Shown: piece by piece, positions 20,070 to 27,923 of the stretch | How the letters are laid out: each line of letters starts with the position of its first letter | How positions within the stretch are numbered: position 1 is the stretch's first letter | Assembly (NCBI GenBank): GCA_049514215.1 | Contig: JBEKVI010000005.1 | Coordinates: forward strand, 54,454 to 118,453 | Origin: BOG-994 sp049514215 | GTDB lineage: Bacteria; Pseudomonadota; Gammaproteobacteria; Burkholderiales; Burkholderiaceae_D | Length of the DNA stretch: 64,000 bases | Direction of reading: 5' to 3' | Notes under the pieces: generated by a model | What the model was told of the DNA's origin: nothing | The model's input: only the letters and a program-made list of their open reading frames with translations | The model's database searches: none | Position numbers and translations under genes: made by a program

Positions 20070-21086
20070 TCAGGCCGCTTTCAGATAGCCGGCTTGCGCG
20101 AACCAGTCGAGCGCTTCGCGCAAGGCGATGCGATGATCGCGCGAGCGATATCCGAGCTCCTGCTTGGCCTTATCGGATGTGAAATACATCCGATTGCGCG
20201 ACATCTTCAGTCCGTCGAACGTGACGAAGGGCTCCTTTTGGGTCAGCCGCGCCACACCCTCGGCGCACAGCGCCAGAGGATAGAGGGGCCAGCGTGGAAT
20301 CTGAAGCAAAGGAGGACGTCGGTGAGTCATCTCGGCGATCTCGGTCAAAAGGCTTCTTAGGGACAGGTTGTCGCCGCCCAGCACGTAACGCTCTCCCACA
20401 CGCCCCTTGGTGAGCGCCAGAAGGTGACCCTCTGCGACGTCGTCGACGGCCACGATGTTTAATCCCGTGTCGACATAGGCGGGCATCGCCCCGTTGGCCG
20501 CTTGCACGATAATCCGCCCTGTTGGCGTGGGGCGCACATCTCGTGCGCCAATCGGGGTGGAAGGATTCACGATCACGGCCGGCAGGCCCTCCTCGGCCAC
20601 CATGCGCTCGACCTGTCTTTCCGCGACGACCTTACTGCGCTTGTAGTCGCCAATCGCCTCAGCCTCGGTCATGCTGTCGGTTTCCGAGGCCGCTTCGGTA
20701 AGAGGCGAAACCCTAAGGGTGGCCACGCTGCTGGTGTGTACGATGCGCTCCACGCGCGCATGCAGTGCCGCGCGCATCACGTTTAGGCTGCCGTCCACGT
20801 TGCTGGCATAAAGCGCTGCCGGATCGGGAACCCAAAGGCGATAGTCGGCGGCGACGTGGAACACATAGCGCACTCCCCAGACCGCCTTGGCCACGGCCGG
20901 CGCATCGCGCAGGTCCCCCCGGACCAGTTCGACCCCCGACAATCCGTCTAGGTTGGTGAGGTCGCTCGTGGGGCGAACCAGGGCGCGCACGGCGAAACCC
21001 GCCGCAAGGAGGGCTCGAGCGACCGCCGAGCCCACAAAACCCGAAGCCCCCGTCACAAGGACAGTGTCTTTCCCCCCCTTGGTCAT
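20070..21086 (-). CDS. hpnA: hopanoid-associated sugar epimerase HpnA
   Basis: The product (338 aa) is an extended SDR related to dihydroflavonol reductases and sugar epimerases, as in the HpnA family. The NAD-binding VTGASGFVGSAVARALL is near residue 11; RGDLRDAPAV, VFHVAADYRLWVPDP and the catalytic YKRSKVVAE (YxxxK) follow. I prefer the ATG at 21086 over an in-frame TTG 21 bp upstream, because the Rossmann strand starts directly after it. It is divergent from hpnH. Its reaction is not established. Confidence 0.9.
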   Translation of the reverse strand: MTKGGKDTVLVTGASGFVGSAVARALLAAGFAVRALVRPTSDLTNLDGLSGVELVRGDLRDAPAVAKAVWGVRYVFHVAADYRLWVPDPAALYASNVDGSLNVMRAALHARVERIVHTSSVATLRVSPLTEAASETDSMTEAEAIGDYKRSKVVAERQVERMVAEEGLPAVIVNPSTPIGARDVRPTPTGRIIVQAANGAMPAYVDTGLNIVAVDDVAEGHLLALTKGRVGERYVLGGDNLSLRSLLTEIAEMTHRRPPLLQIPRWPLYPLALCAEGVARLTQKEPFVTFDGLKMSRNRMYFTSDKAKQELGYRSRDHRIALREALDWFAQAGYLKAA

Positions 21087-21383
21087 TGCCGATTCCCGCG
21101 TGCGCAAAGAGCAGAAGAATACCCGAGCGCTCGTCGTCCGAGGCGCACAGTTGAGCCCCTTCTGGGCGCGGAGTTTGCTTGAATTGGGGTTACAAAGCGC
21201 GGTTGGGGCGGGAACGGTAGAATAGAGGGTCCAGAAGGTCTCAATCCCACATGGGGTCGTTGGTGGCTCTCGCGCGTTGTGGTGCAGTCGCGCTTCGAGC
21301 GCGCTCTACGCTGATGGGACCCCACGTTCAGATCAATTCCGCACCATGCCCGATGATATGGGCCGCTCTATAGGGAGCTTGCA
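21087..21383. promoter_or_regulatory. divergent intergenic region between hpnA and hpnH
   Basis: This 297-bp non-coding gap separates divergent hpnA and hpnH and should hold the promoters of both, including the long hpnHIJKL unit. I see no obvious operator dyad. An AGGGAG ribosome binding site at 21372-21377, 6 bp before TTG 21384, fixes the hpnH start. Confidence 0.5.
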
Positions 21384-22541
21384 TTGGCTATTCCGTTTCT
21401 GCAGAAAGCGTTGGTCGGCGCGTACGTCGTTCGCAAGCAGTTGCTCGGTCAGAAACGCTATCCGCTGGCCCTGATGCTCGAACCCCTGTTCCGCTGCAAC
21501 CTGGCCTGCTCGGGCTGCGGCAAGATCGACTATCCCGACCCCATCCTCGACCAACGCCTGACGGTCGAGGAATGTCTGGGAGCGGTGGACGAGTGTGGCG
21601 CACCGGTCGTCTCGATCGCCGGGGGCGAGCCTTTGCTCCACAAGGACATGCCAACCATCGTGCGGGGCATCATCGCCCGGCGCAAGTTCGTGTACCTGTG
21701 CACGAACGCGCTCTTGATGGAGAAAAAGCTCGACCAATACGCGCCGAGCCCGTTTTTTGTGTGGTCGGTCCACCTCGACGGCGACCAGGAGATGCACGAC
21801 CGGTCGGTCTGCCAGCCGGGTGTGTACGATCGGGCCGTTGCGGCCATTGCCGCAGCTAAGGCGCGCGGCTTTCGTGTGAACATCAATTGCACCCTGTTTA
21901 ACGACGCCGAGCCCGAGCGCGTCGCCGCATTTTTCGACAAGACCAAGTCGCTCGGGATCGATGGCATCACCGTCTCGCCTGGCTACGCCTACGAACGGGC
22001 TCCCGACCAGCAACACTTTCTGAACCGGGAGAAGACCAAACAGCTGTTTCGCGACATTCTGCGGCGCGGCAAGGGCAAGCAATGGGCCTTTAGCCAGTCG
22101 AGCCTTTTCATGGATTTCCTCGCAGGCAATCAAAGCTATCACTGCACACCCTGGGGCAATCCCGCGCGCACCGTCTTCGGCTGGCAACGTCCCTGCTATC
22201 TCTTGGGCGAAGGCTATGTGAAGACCTTCAAGGAACTCATGGAAGACACCGATTGGGATGCATATGGAACCGGGAACTACGAAAAGTGCGCGGACTGCAT
22301 GGTTCATAGCGGCTATGAAGCGAGCGCCGTGACCGACACCATTGTCCATCCCCTGAAAGCGTTCAAGGTCAGTCGCCGCGACTTCCGCACGGACGGGCCC
22401 ATGGCACCCGAGGTTGACCTGTCTAAGCAGCGTAAGGCCGAGTACGTCTTCTCGCAGCACGTCGAGATCAAACTGTCCGATATTGGGCGCAGCAAATCCA
22501 GGCGGCTGGCCGACGCGGCCGTCGAAGGCACGCAAAGCTGA
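21384..22541 (+). CDS. hpnH: radical SAM adenosylhopane synthase HpnH
   Basis: The product (385 aa) adds a 5'-deoxyadenosyl group to hopene, opening the extended side-chain branch. The radical SAM cluster motif CNLACSGC gives C38, C42 and C45, and SIAGGEPLLH and FVWSVHLDGD are typical HpnH segments. The C-terminal half has further cysteines, including EKCADCMVHSGYEASAV. The start is a TTG preceded by AGGGAG at good spacing, giving MAIPFLQKALVGAYVVRKQL, the usual family N-terminus. It is the first gene of hpnH-I-J-K-L. Confidence 0.96.
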   Translation: MAIPFLQKALVGAYVVRKQLLGQKRYPLALMLEPLFRCNLACSGCGKIDYPDPILDQRLTVEECLGAVDECGAPVVSIAGGEPLLHKDMPTIVRGIIARRKFVYLCTNALLMEKKLDQYAPSPFFVWSVHLDGDQEMHDRSVCQPGVYDRAVAAIAAAKARGFRVNINCTLFNDAEPERVAAFFDKTKSLGIDGITVSPGYAYERAPDQQHFLNREKTKQLFRDILRRGKGKQWAFSQSSLFMDFLAGNQSYHCTPWGNPARTVFGWQRPCYLLGEGYVKTFKELMEDTDWDAYGTGNYEKCADCMVHSGYEASAVTDTIVHPLKAFKVSRRDFRTDGPMAPEVDLSKQRKAEYVFSQHVEIKLSDIGRSKSRRLADAAVEGTQS

Positions 22542-22624
22542 CCCATGAATTTCCCTTCCCCAGGCACCCGAGTCATGCGCGGATCTCGCGCCCATGGTCG
22601 AGTCGAGCGAGGAACGCGTCCGCC

Positions 22625-23743
22625 ATGCCCCTGCTTCTAACCCTGCTCGGCGGTGCCTTCGTTGTTGCGGCGTGCGGGTATGCCGTCCTCGCACTTCTTT
22701 CACCCCGCCCGCGCATGCGCGCGACGGCGGGCGATCTTTTGCCCGTGACGGTGTTAAAGCCCTTGTGCGGCGTCGATGAAAGACTCGAAGAGAATCTGGA
22801 GGCGCTGTGCGTCCAGACCCATCCCGCCTACCAGGTGGTGTGCGGGGTCCGGGATCCGAGCGACGCCGCCATCGGCGTGGTCATGCGCCTCAAGAGCCGC
22901 TATCCGGATCGCGTGATCGACCTGGTGGTCCATCCCGGAGTGCACGGAAGCAATCTGAAGGTCAGCAATCTGATCAATATGTGGCCCCACGCACGCCACG
23001 ACGCGATCGTCATCGCAGACAGCGACATCCATGTCGCTCCGGACTATCTGGAGCGGGTGGTGAGGCCCTTGTCCGATCCGACCGTCGGGCTCGTCACCTG
23101 CCTGTATCGGGGCCGGCCCGCTGGCTCGATGTGGGCCCGCGTAGGGGCCCTTTTCATCGACACCTGGTTCTTGCCATCGGTGCGTGTGGCCCATGGCTTT
23201 GGCGTGCGCACTTTCGGTTTCGGTGCGACCATGGCGCTGCGCCGAAACACCCTAGAAGAGCTGGGCGGGCTCGAGGTCTTGCGCAACCGCCTTGCCGACG
23301 ACTATTGGCTGGGGCATTTTGTGCGCGGGCTCGGCCAGGCGACGCTGCTGTCGGACGTCTGTGTGACCACCGATGTGAGCGAGACACGTCTGGGCGAGCT
23401 CTGGACCCGCGAACTGCGCTGGCTGCGCACCATCCGCTCGCTCAACCCCGTCGGCTTTTTCTTTACCTTCATTACGTACACCTTCCCGATCATGGCGATT
23501 GGGCTCGCGCTTTCGCCGAGCGCTCTGAATGCGTCGCTCGCCGTCGTGGCCGTCATGGCGCGCCTGGGGCTGCACTGGCGACGGCCTGCGCCCGGATTGC
23601 CGCGGGCGGGAATGATGCGCTACGCAGCCTTGCGTGACTGCCTGCTTTTGGCAGGCTGGGCGTACGCGCTTTTAGGCACCCATGTGCAGTGGCGCCGACA
23701 GATCCTGCCGTTGCGCGACCGCTCCGCCGACCCTTATCCTTAG
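22625..23743 (+). CDS. hpnI: hopanoid glycosyltransferase HpnI
   Basis: The product (372 aa) is a ceramide-glucosyltransferase-like GT2 enzyme. HpnI attaches N-acetylglucosamine to bacteriohopanetetrol. It has an N-terminal membrane helix (about 2-24), VTVLKPLCGVDERLEENL, a DSD motif in IVIADSDIHVAPDYL, and the downstream DDYWLGHFVRG acceptor motif with ELRWLRTIRSLNP (QxxRW-like). C-terminal membrane helices follow. It lies 83 bp after hpnH and directly before hpnJ. Confidence 0.93.
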   Translation: MPLLLTLLGGAFVVAACGYAVLALLSPRPRMRATAGDLLPVTVLKPLCGVDERLEENLEALCVQTHPAYQVVCGVRDPSDAAIGVVMRLKSRYPDRVIDLVVHPGVHGSNLKVSNLINMWPHARHDAIVIADSDIHVAPDYLERVVRPLSDPTVGLVTCLYRGRPAGSMWARVGALFIDTWFLPSVRVAHGFGVRTFGFGATMALRRNTLEELGGLEVLRNRLADDYWLGHFVRGLGQATLLSDVCVTTDVSETRLGELWTRELRWLRTIRSLNPVGFFFTFITYTFPIMAIGLALSPSALNASLAVVAVMARLGLHWRRPAPGLPRAGMMRYAALRDCLLLAGWAYALLGTHVQWRRQILPLRDRSADPYP

Positions 23744-23772
23744 TCTACTGAGTGACTGACTCGAGAGCTCTC

Positions 23773-25194
23773 ATGAAAACTCTATTCCTTCAGGCTCCTT
23801 CGTTCGATGGTTTCGATGGCGGCGCGGGTTCACGCTACCAGGCCAAGCGCGAAATCAAGTCCTTCTGGTACCCGACGTGGCTTGCCCAGCCGGCCGCGCT
23901 CGTTCCCGACAGCCGCGTGCTCGACGCACCGGCCGACGGCATTTCGGTCGAAAAGACGCTCGAGATCGCACAAGAATTCGACCTCGTCATCCTCCATACC
24001 AGCACTCCCTCGTTTCCGACGGATGCCCGCTTTGCGCAGCTCCTCAAACAGAAGAAACCGGCGATCCTGGTTGGCATGGTTGGCGCCAAGGTCGCTGTCG
24101 ATCCACGCGGCTCGCTCGAAGCCAGCCGCGCCATCGATTTCGTCGCCCGGGAGGAATTCGACTACACCTGCAAGGAAGTCGCAGAGGGCCGGCCTTTCGA
24201 TTCGATCACCGGCATCACCTATCGCGCAGAAGATGGCTCGATCCAGCACAATGCCGACCGCGAGATGATCGAGGACATGGATGCGCTGCCGTTTGTATCC
24301 CCGGTGTACAGGAGGGATCTGACCATCGAGAACTACTTTATCGGCTATCTCAAACACCCCTACGTTTCCATCTATACGGGCCGGGGTTGCCGTTCGCGCT
24401 GCACATTTTGCCTGTGGCCGCAGACCGTCGGGGGCCATCGCTATCGCGTCCGCAGCCCCGAAAGCGTGATCCAGGAAGTCCGCTGGATCCAGGAGAACAT
24501 GCCCGAGGTCAAGGAGATCATGTTCGACGACGACACGTTCACCGATTTTCGGCCGCGCGTGGAAGAAATCGCGCGTGGCCTGGGAAAGCTCGGCGTGACC
24601 TGGTCATGCAACGCCAAGGCGAACGTGCCGTACAGCACACTGAAGATCATGAAAGACAATGGTCTGCGGCTATTGCTGGTCGGCTACGAATCCGGGGATG
24701 ATCAGATTCTTTTGAACATCAAAAAAGGGCTGCGCACGGACATCGCGCGCCGCTTCTCGGACGACTGCCGCAAGCTCGGTATCGTCATTCATGGCACCTT
24801 CATTCTGGGTCTGCCAGGAGAGACGCAAGAGACGATCGAGAAGACGATTCGGTTCGCCAAGGAAATCAATCCTCATACCATCCAGGTCAGCCTCGCTGCC
24901 CCCTATCCCGGCACGACCCTCTATAAACAGGCGATCGAAAATGGCTGGCTTGAAGCGTCCCGGACGATCAATCTGGTCAATGACAAGGGCGTGCAGTTGG
25001 CTGCGATCAGCTATCCACATTTGTCGAAAGAAGAGATCTACCACGGCGTCGAGGTGTTCTATAAGCGCTTCTACTTCCGGCCGACCAAGATCTGGGAGAT
25101 CGTGCGCGAAATGCTCGCTAGCCGTGAAATGATGGTGCGGCGGCTGCGCGAAGGAGTGGAATTCTTCCGCTTTCTTCGGGCGCACGAGGCTTAG
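23773..25194 (+). CDS. hpnJ: radical SAM hopanoid cyclitol-ether protein HpnJ
   Basis: The product (473 aa) combines a cobalamin-binding-like N-terminal domain with a radical SAM domain whose cluster motif CRSRCTFC gives C206, C210 and C213. HpnJ converts the glucosaminyl hopanoid to bacteriohopanetetrol cyclitol ether. The N-terminus MKTLFLQAPSFDGFDGGAGS is family-typical, so I take ATG 23773 rather than an in-frame GTG at 23752. LLLVGYESGDD and HGTFILGLPGET are further B12-radical-SAM landmarks. Confidence 0.94.
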   Translation: MKTLFLQAPSFDGFDGGAGSRYQAKREIKSFWYPTWLAQPAALVPDSRVLDAPADGISVEKTLEIAQEFDLVILHTSTPSFPTDARFAQLLKQKKPAILVGMVGAKVAVDPRGSLEASRAIDFVAREEFDYTCKEVAEGRPFDSITGITYRAEDGSIQHNADREMIEDMDALPFVSPVYRRDLTIENYFIGYLKHPYVSIYTGRGCRSRCTFCLWPQTVGGHRYRVRSPESVIQEVRWIQENMPEVKEIMFDDDTFTDFRPRVEEIARGLGKLGVTWSCNAKANVPYSTLKIMKDNGLRLLLVGYESGDDQILLNIKKGLRTDIARRFSDDCRKLGIVIHGTFILGLPGETQETIEKTIRFAKEINPHTIQVSLAAPYPGTTLYKQAIENGWLEASRTINLVNDKGVQLAAISYPHLSKEEIYHGVEVFYKRFYFRPTKIWEIVREMLASREMMVRRLREGVEFFRFLRAHEA

Positions 25195-25227
25195 CATTGG
25201 ATCTTCGATGTCTGTGATGCCGTTCGC

Positions 25228-26037
25228 ATGGTGATCATTACGGCCGATGATTTCGGACTCCACGAAAGCGTCAATGAGGCGGTCGAGAGGGCCTATCGCG
25301 AAGGGGTGCTCTCCACCACGAGCCTGATGGTGGGAGCTCCTGCGTGTGCCGACGCGATCGAGCGCGCCAAGCGTCTGAGCGGCCTGCGTGTGGGATTGCA
25401 CCTCGTCATGGCCGACGGAGTTTCGGTGCTGCCCCGAAGTGCCATCCCCGATCTCGTCGATGCCAATGGGCGCTTTAGCCGCTCGATGTTTCTCGATGGA
25501 CTGCGATTTTTTTTCCTGCCTTGGGTCCGTCGCCAACTGTGGGCCGAGATTCGCGCCCAATTCGAGCGCTTTCGGGCCACGGGGCTCGTGCTCGACCATG
25601 TCAACACCCACAAGCATTTCCATCTTCATCCGACGGTGCTTGCGATGATTCTGAAGATCGGACCGGAATTCGGACTCAAGGCCATGCGGCTTCCCCACGT
25701 GTCCCGGGCTCCGTTCTGGCTCAAGCCCTGGATGGCCTATGTGCGCTCGCGCCTGGACGCGTGCGGCATCGTCCACAACGACTACGTGGTGGGTCTTTTT
25801 GAATCCGGGCATCTCGACGAGGAGACGCTCTTGCGCGCCCTCGAGAATCTGCCCGATGGCGTCGGTGAGATCTACCTTCATCCAGCCGTGGTTTCAGGGG
25901 GCTCGATCGCCCCTTCGATGCTGACCTATCGCCATGCCGAGGAACTAGCCGCGCTGCTTTCTCCACGCGTGAAAGCCTTGATCCAAAGCCGGACAATTCG
26001 CGTTGGCAGCTTCTCCGATCTGTCGGAGGCCGTATGA
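25228..26037 (+). CDS. hpnK: hopanoid deacetylase HpnK (YdjC/ChbG family)
   Basis: The product (269 aa) removes the acetyl group from the N-acetylglucosaminyl hopanoid made by HpnI. The N-terminal ITADDFGLHESVN carries D7 and D8; GLHL has H58 and DHVNTHKHFHLHP has H128. Together these form the metal/catalytic set of the YdjC fold. GEIYLHPA near the end is also conserved. Its stop overlaps the hpnL start in ATGA. Confidence 0.93.
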   Translation: MVIITADDFGLHESVNEAVERAYREGVLSTTSLMVGAPACADAIERAKRLSGLRVGLHLVMADGVSVLPRSAIPDLVDANGRFSRSMFLDGLRFFFLPWVRRQLWAEIRAQFERFRATGLVLDHVNTHKHFHLHPTVLAMILKIGPEFGLKAMRLPHVSRAPFWLKPWMAYVRSRLDACGIVHNDYVVGLFESGHLDEETLLRALENLPDGVGEIYLHPAVVSGGSIAPSMLTYRHAEELAALLSPRVKALIQSRTIRVGSFSDLSEAV

Positions 26038-27092
26038 AACGGACGGCCTGGCTCGCTGCGCTTTTTGGCCTCGCCTTGCTCGTTGGCCTCATCCTCTATC
26101 AAGGCGTCAACGAGGTCACAGCGACCTTAAGCCGCGCAAGCTGGGTGCTCCTGTGGCTTGCGCCCTTGCACCTCGTCCCTCTTGCGCTCGACGCGCAGGC
26201 ATGGACGGTCCTTCTGGCGCCGCGGTTTCCCGACAAGCGAGGCATCTTCCCGTTCCTCCTTTGGATCGCCACGATCCGCGAGGCCGTCAATCGCCTCATT
26301 CCGACAGTGAGCATCGGCGGTGAACTCGTGGGCATCCGACTGTCGCGACTGCGCTTCGAAGACTCCGTGAGCGTGACTGCGACTATCGTGATCGAGGTGA
26401 TGCTCACGACCGCCGCGCAATATGTTTTTGCAGCCGCGGGCGTGGTCCTCATTCTCGCCAACGACCCCGATCTCGATCAGACCTGGAGCATTGTCACGGC
26501 CCTGGTCTTATCGCTGCCCATCCCGATCGCCTTTGCTTGGGTCTTAAAGTATGGCCGCGTCTTCGAGAGGCTGCATCAGTTCGCGATCCGGCTCGTGGGC
26601 GAGGCAAGCCGGTTCGTCGTACGCATGGAGGGTGCACGTTTGGATCACGAGATCGCCCTCCTTCTTGCGCAGCATCGACGCCTGTTCGTCGCTTTCCTCT
26701 GGCAACTGGCCGGATTCGTCGCGGGGTCGCTGGAAACCTGGTTCGCCTTACGAGTGCTGGGGCATCCGGTCAGCCCCGCAGCGGCGATCGCGGTCGAGTC
26801 GCTCTCCCAGGCCATCCGCAATGTCGTTTTCTTCGTCCCCGGTGGCCTGGGTGTGCAGGAAGTGGCCGTCGTCCTTTTTGCACGATTGGTGGGGGTCGGC
26901 AGCGACGTCGGCCTCGCGCTCGCCTTAGTCAAGCGCATGCGCGAAGTGCTCGTGGGCGTCCCGGCGCTGCTGTCCTGGCAGTGGGCCGAGGCAGGTCCCA
27001 TGCGTCTCTTGCGGAATGCGGCGCAGAAACTTCCGCTACGGGCGCACACGGCTGTCGGCAGTTTGGGGGGCGACTCCGAAGGCGGCCTTTAG
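26034..27092 (+). CDS. hpnL: hopanoid-associated membrane protein HpnL
   Basis: The product (352 aa) belongs to the UPF0104/lysylphosphatidylglycerol-synthase membrane-domain family, with about eight hydrophobic helices. Conserved parts include VNRLIPTVSIGGELVGIRL, SLSQAIRNVVFFVPGGLGVQE and KRMREVLVGVPALLSWQ. The biochemical role of HpnL is not settled, but it always tracks with hopanoid genes. The ATG overlaps the hpnK stop by 4 bp. It converges on hpnM. Confidence 0.92.
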   Translation: MKRTAWLAALFGLALLVGLILYQGVNEVTATLSRASWVLLWLAPLHLVPLALDAQAWTVLLAPRFPDKRGIFPFLLWIATIREAVNRLIPTVSIGGELVGIRLSRLRFEDSVSVTATIVIEVMLTTAAQYVFAAAGVVLILANDPDLDQTWSIVTALVLSLPIPIAFAWVLKYGRVFERLHQFAIRLVGEASRFVVRMEGARLDHEIALLLAQHRRLFVAFLWQLAGFVAGSLETWFALRVLGHPVSPAAAIAVESLSQAIRNVVFFVPGGLGVQEVAVVLFARLVGVGSDVGLALALVKRMREVLVGVPALLSWQWAEAGPMRLLRNAAQKLPLRAHTAVGSLGGDSEGGL

Positions 27093-27113
27093 CCGCGCGT
27101 GGCGCGCGCGCGG
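27093..27113. terminator. possible GC hairpin between convergent hpnL and hpnM
   Basis: A CCGCGCG / CGCGCGG stem lies in the 33-bp convergent gap. No U-tract is seen, so it may be only a transcription pause site or chance. Confidence 0.3.
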
Positions 27114-27125
27114 CCGCTTGGCTCT

Positions 27126-27734
27126 CTAGTTGCCCTCGCGCCCGTTATGCTCACGCAGCGCGCCGATAAGACCGTCGATTCCGCCTTGGGCGAGTCGGCC
27201 GGCAAACTGGTTGCGATAGAGACTGCTCAGCCACGCTCCGAGGATATTGATGTCATAGATCTTCCAGCCACCGGCGGTCTTGGCGAGCCGGTAGTCGATC
27301 TCGTCGTCATCGCTGGTGGTCTTCATGCGCGTCTTTACGATCACGTCGCCTGCTGTCGTCGCTTTGCCGGGCTGTCCGTACTCGAACTTGATGTCCTGGC
27401 TGCTGATCTGGGTCAGTTCCAAAGAGTAGGTATGGACGAGAAGCGCCTGGAACTGCTCGAACACCGCATTTTGCTGCTCGGGGGAGGCGTTCTGCCACGC
27501 GGCACCGACCGCCATGCGCGTGGTTCTCAGAAAATCGGTGTGAGGCAGAAAGCCTTGCTCGACCACGCGCGCGATTCGCTGAGTGTCCCCGGATCGGGCC
27601 GCGGGATCCGCCTTGATCGAGCTCATCACCCCTTCGACGGCCGTGCGCACGACGTCCTCGGGCGAATCTTTCTGCGCCCAGGCGGGCAAATGCAAGCCGA
27701 CGGCGAAAACGACGAGAAAGGCAGTCCGGATCAT
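27126..27734 (-). CDS. hpnM: hopanoid-associated periplasmic phospholipid-binding-like protein HpnM
   Basis: The product (202 aa) is a MlaC/Ttg2D-like soluble periplasmic protein. The signal peptide MIRTAFLVVFAVGLHLPAWA precedes QKDSPEDVVRTAVEGVM, and DVIVKTRMKTTSDDDEIDYR and GWKIYDINILGAWL are typical of the MlaC fold. I start at ATG 27734, where the signal peptide begins, since the longer frame upstream is unlike a coding region. In many hopanoid clusters hpnM follows hpnL on the same strand. Here it is reversed and divergent from hpnN. Confidence 0.9.
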   Translation of the reverse strand: MIRTAFLVVFAVGLHLPAWAQKDSPEDVVRTAVEGVMSSIKADPAARSGDTQRIARVVEQGFLPHTDFLRTTRMAVGAAWQNASPEQQNAVFEQFQALLVHTYSLELTQISSQDIKFEYGQPGKATTAGDVIVKTRMKTTSDDDEIDYRLAKTAGGWKIYDINILGAWLSSLYRNQFAGRLAQGGIDGLIGALREHNGREGN

Positions 27735-27923
27735 TGGGAGGCAGTCGCGAAGTCGCGCCGGGCTGGGCAGATGCCAGAGCCCCCAGCCCGATTTCGTTCC
27801 CTGACATGGATGGGCCGGCCAGTATAGCGGATCGCGTTCTGGCACCGAAGTTGCCCATGCCAGCGGGGCTCATCCAAAGCCCCTCGTATACTTGCCAGTC
27901 CGAAGCGCTCCTCTCTTGTCCCG
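27735..27923. promoter_or_regulatory. divergent gap between hpnM and hpnN
   Basis: These 189 bp separate two divergent hopanoid-transport genes and presumably carry both promoters, possibly allowing hpnM and hpnN to be controlled together. I did not find a clear operator. Confidence 0.4.
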
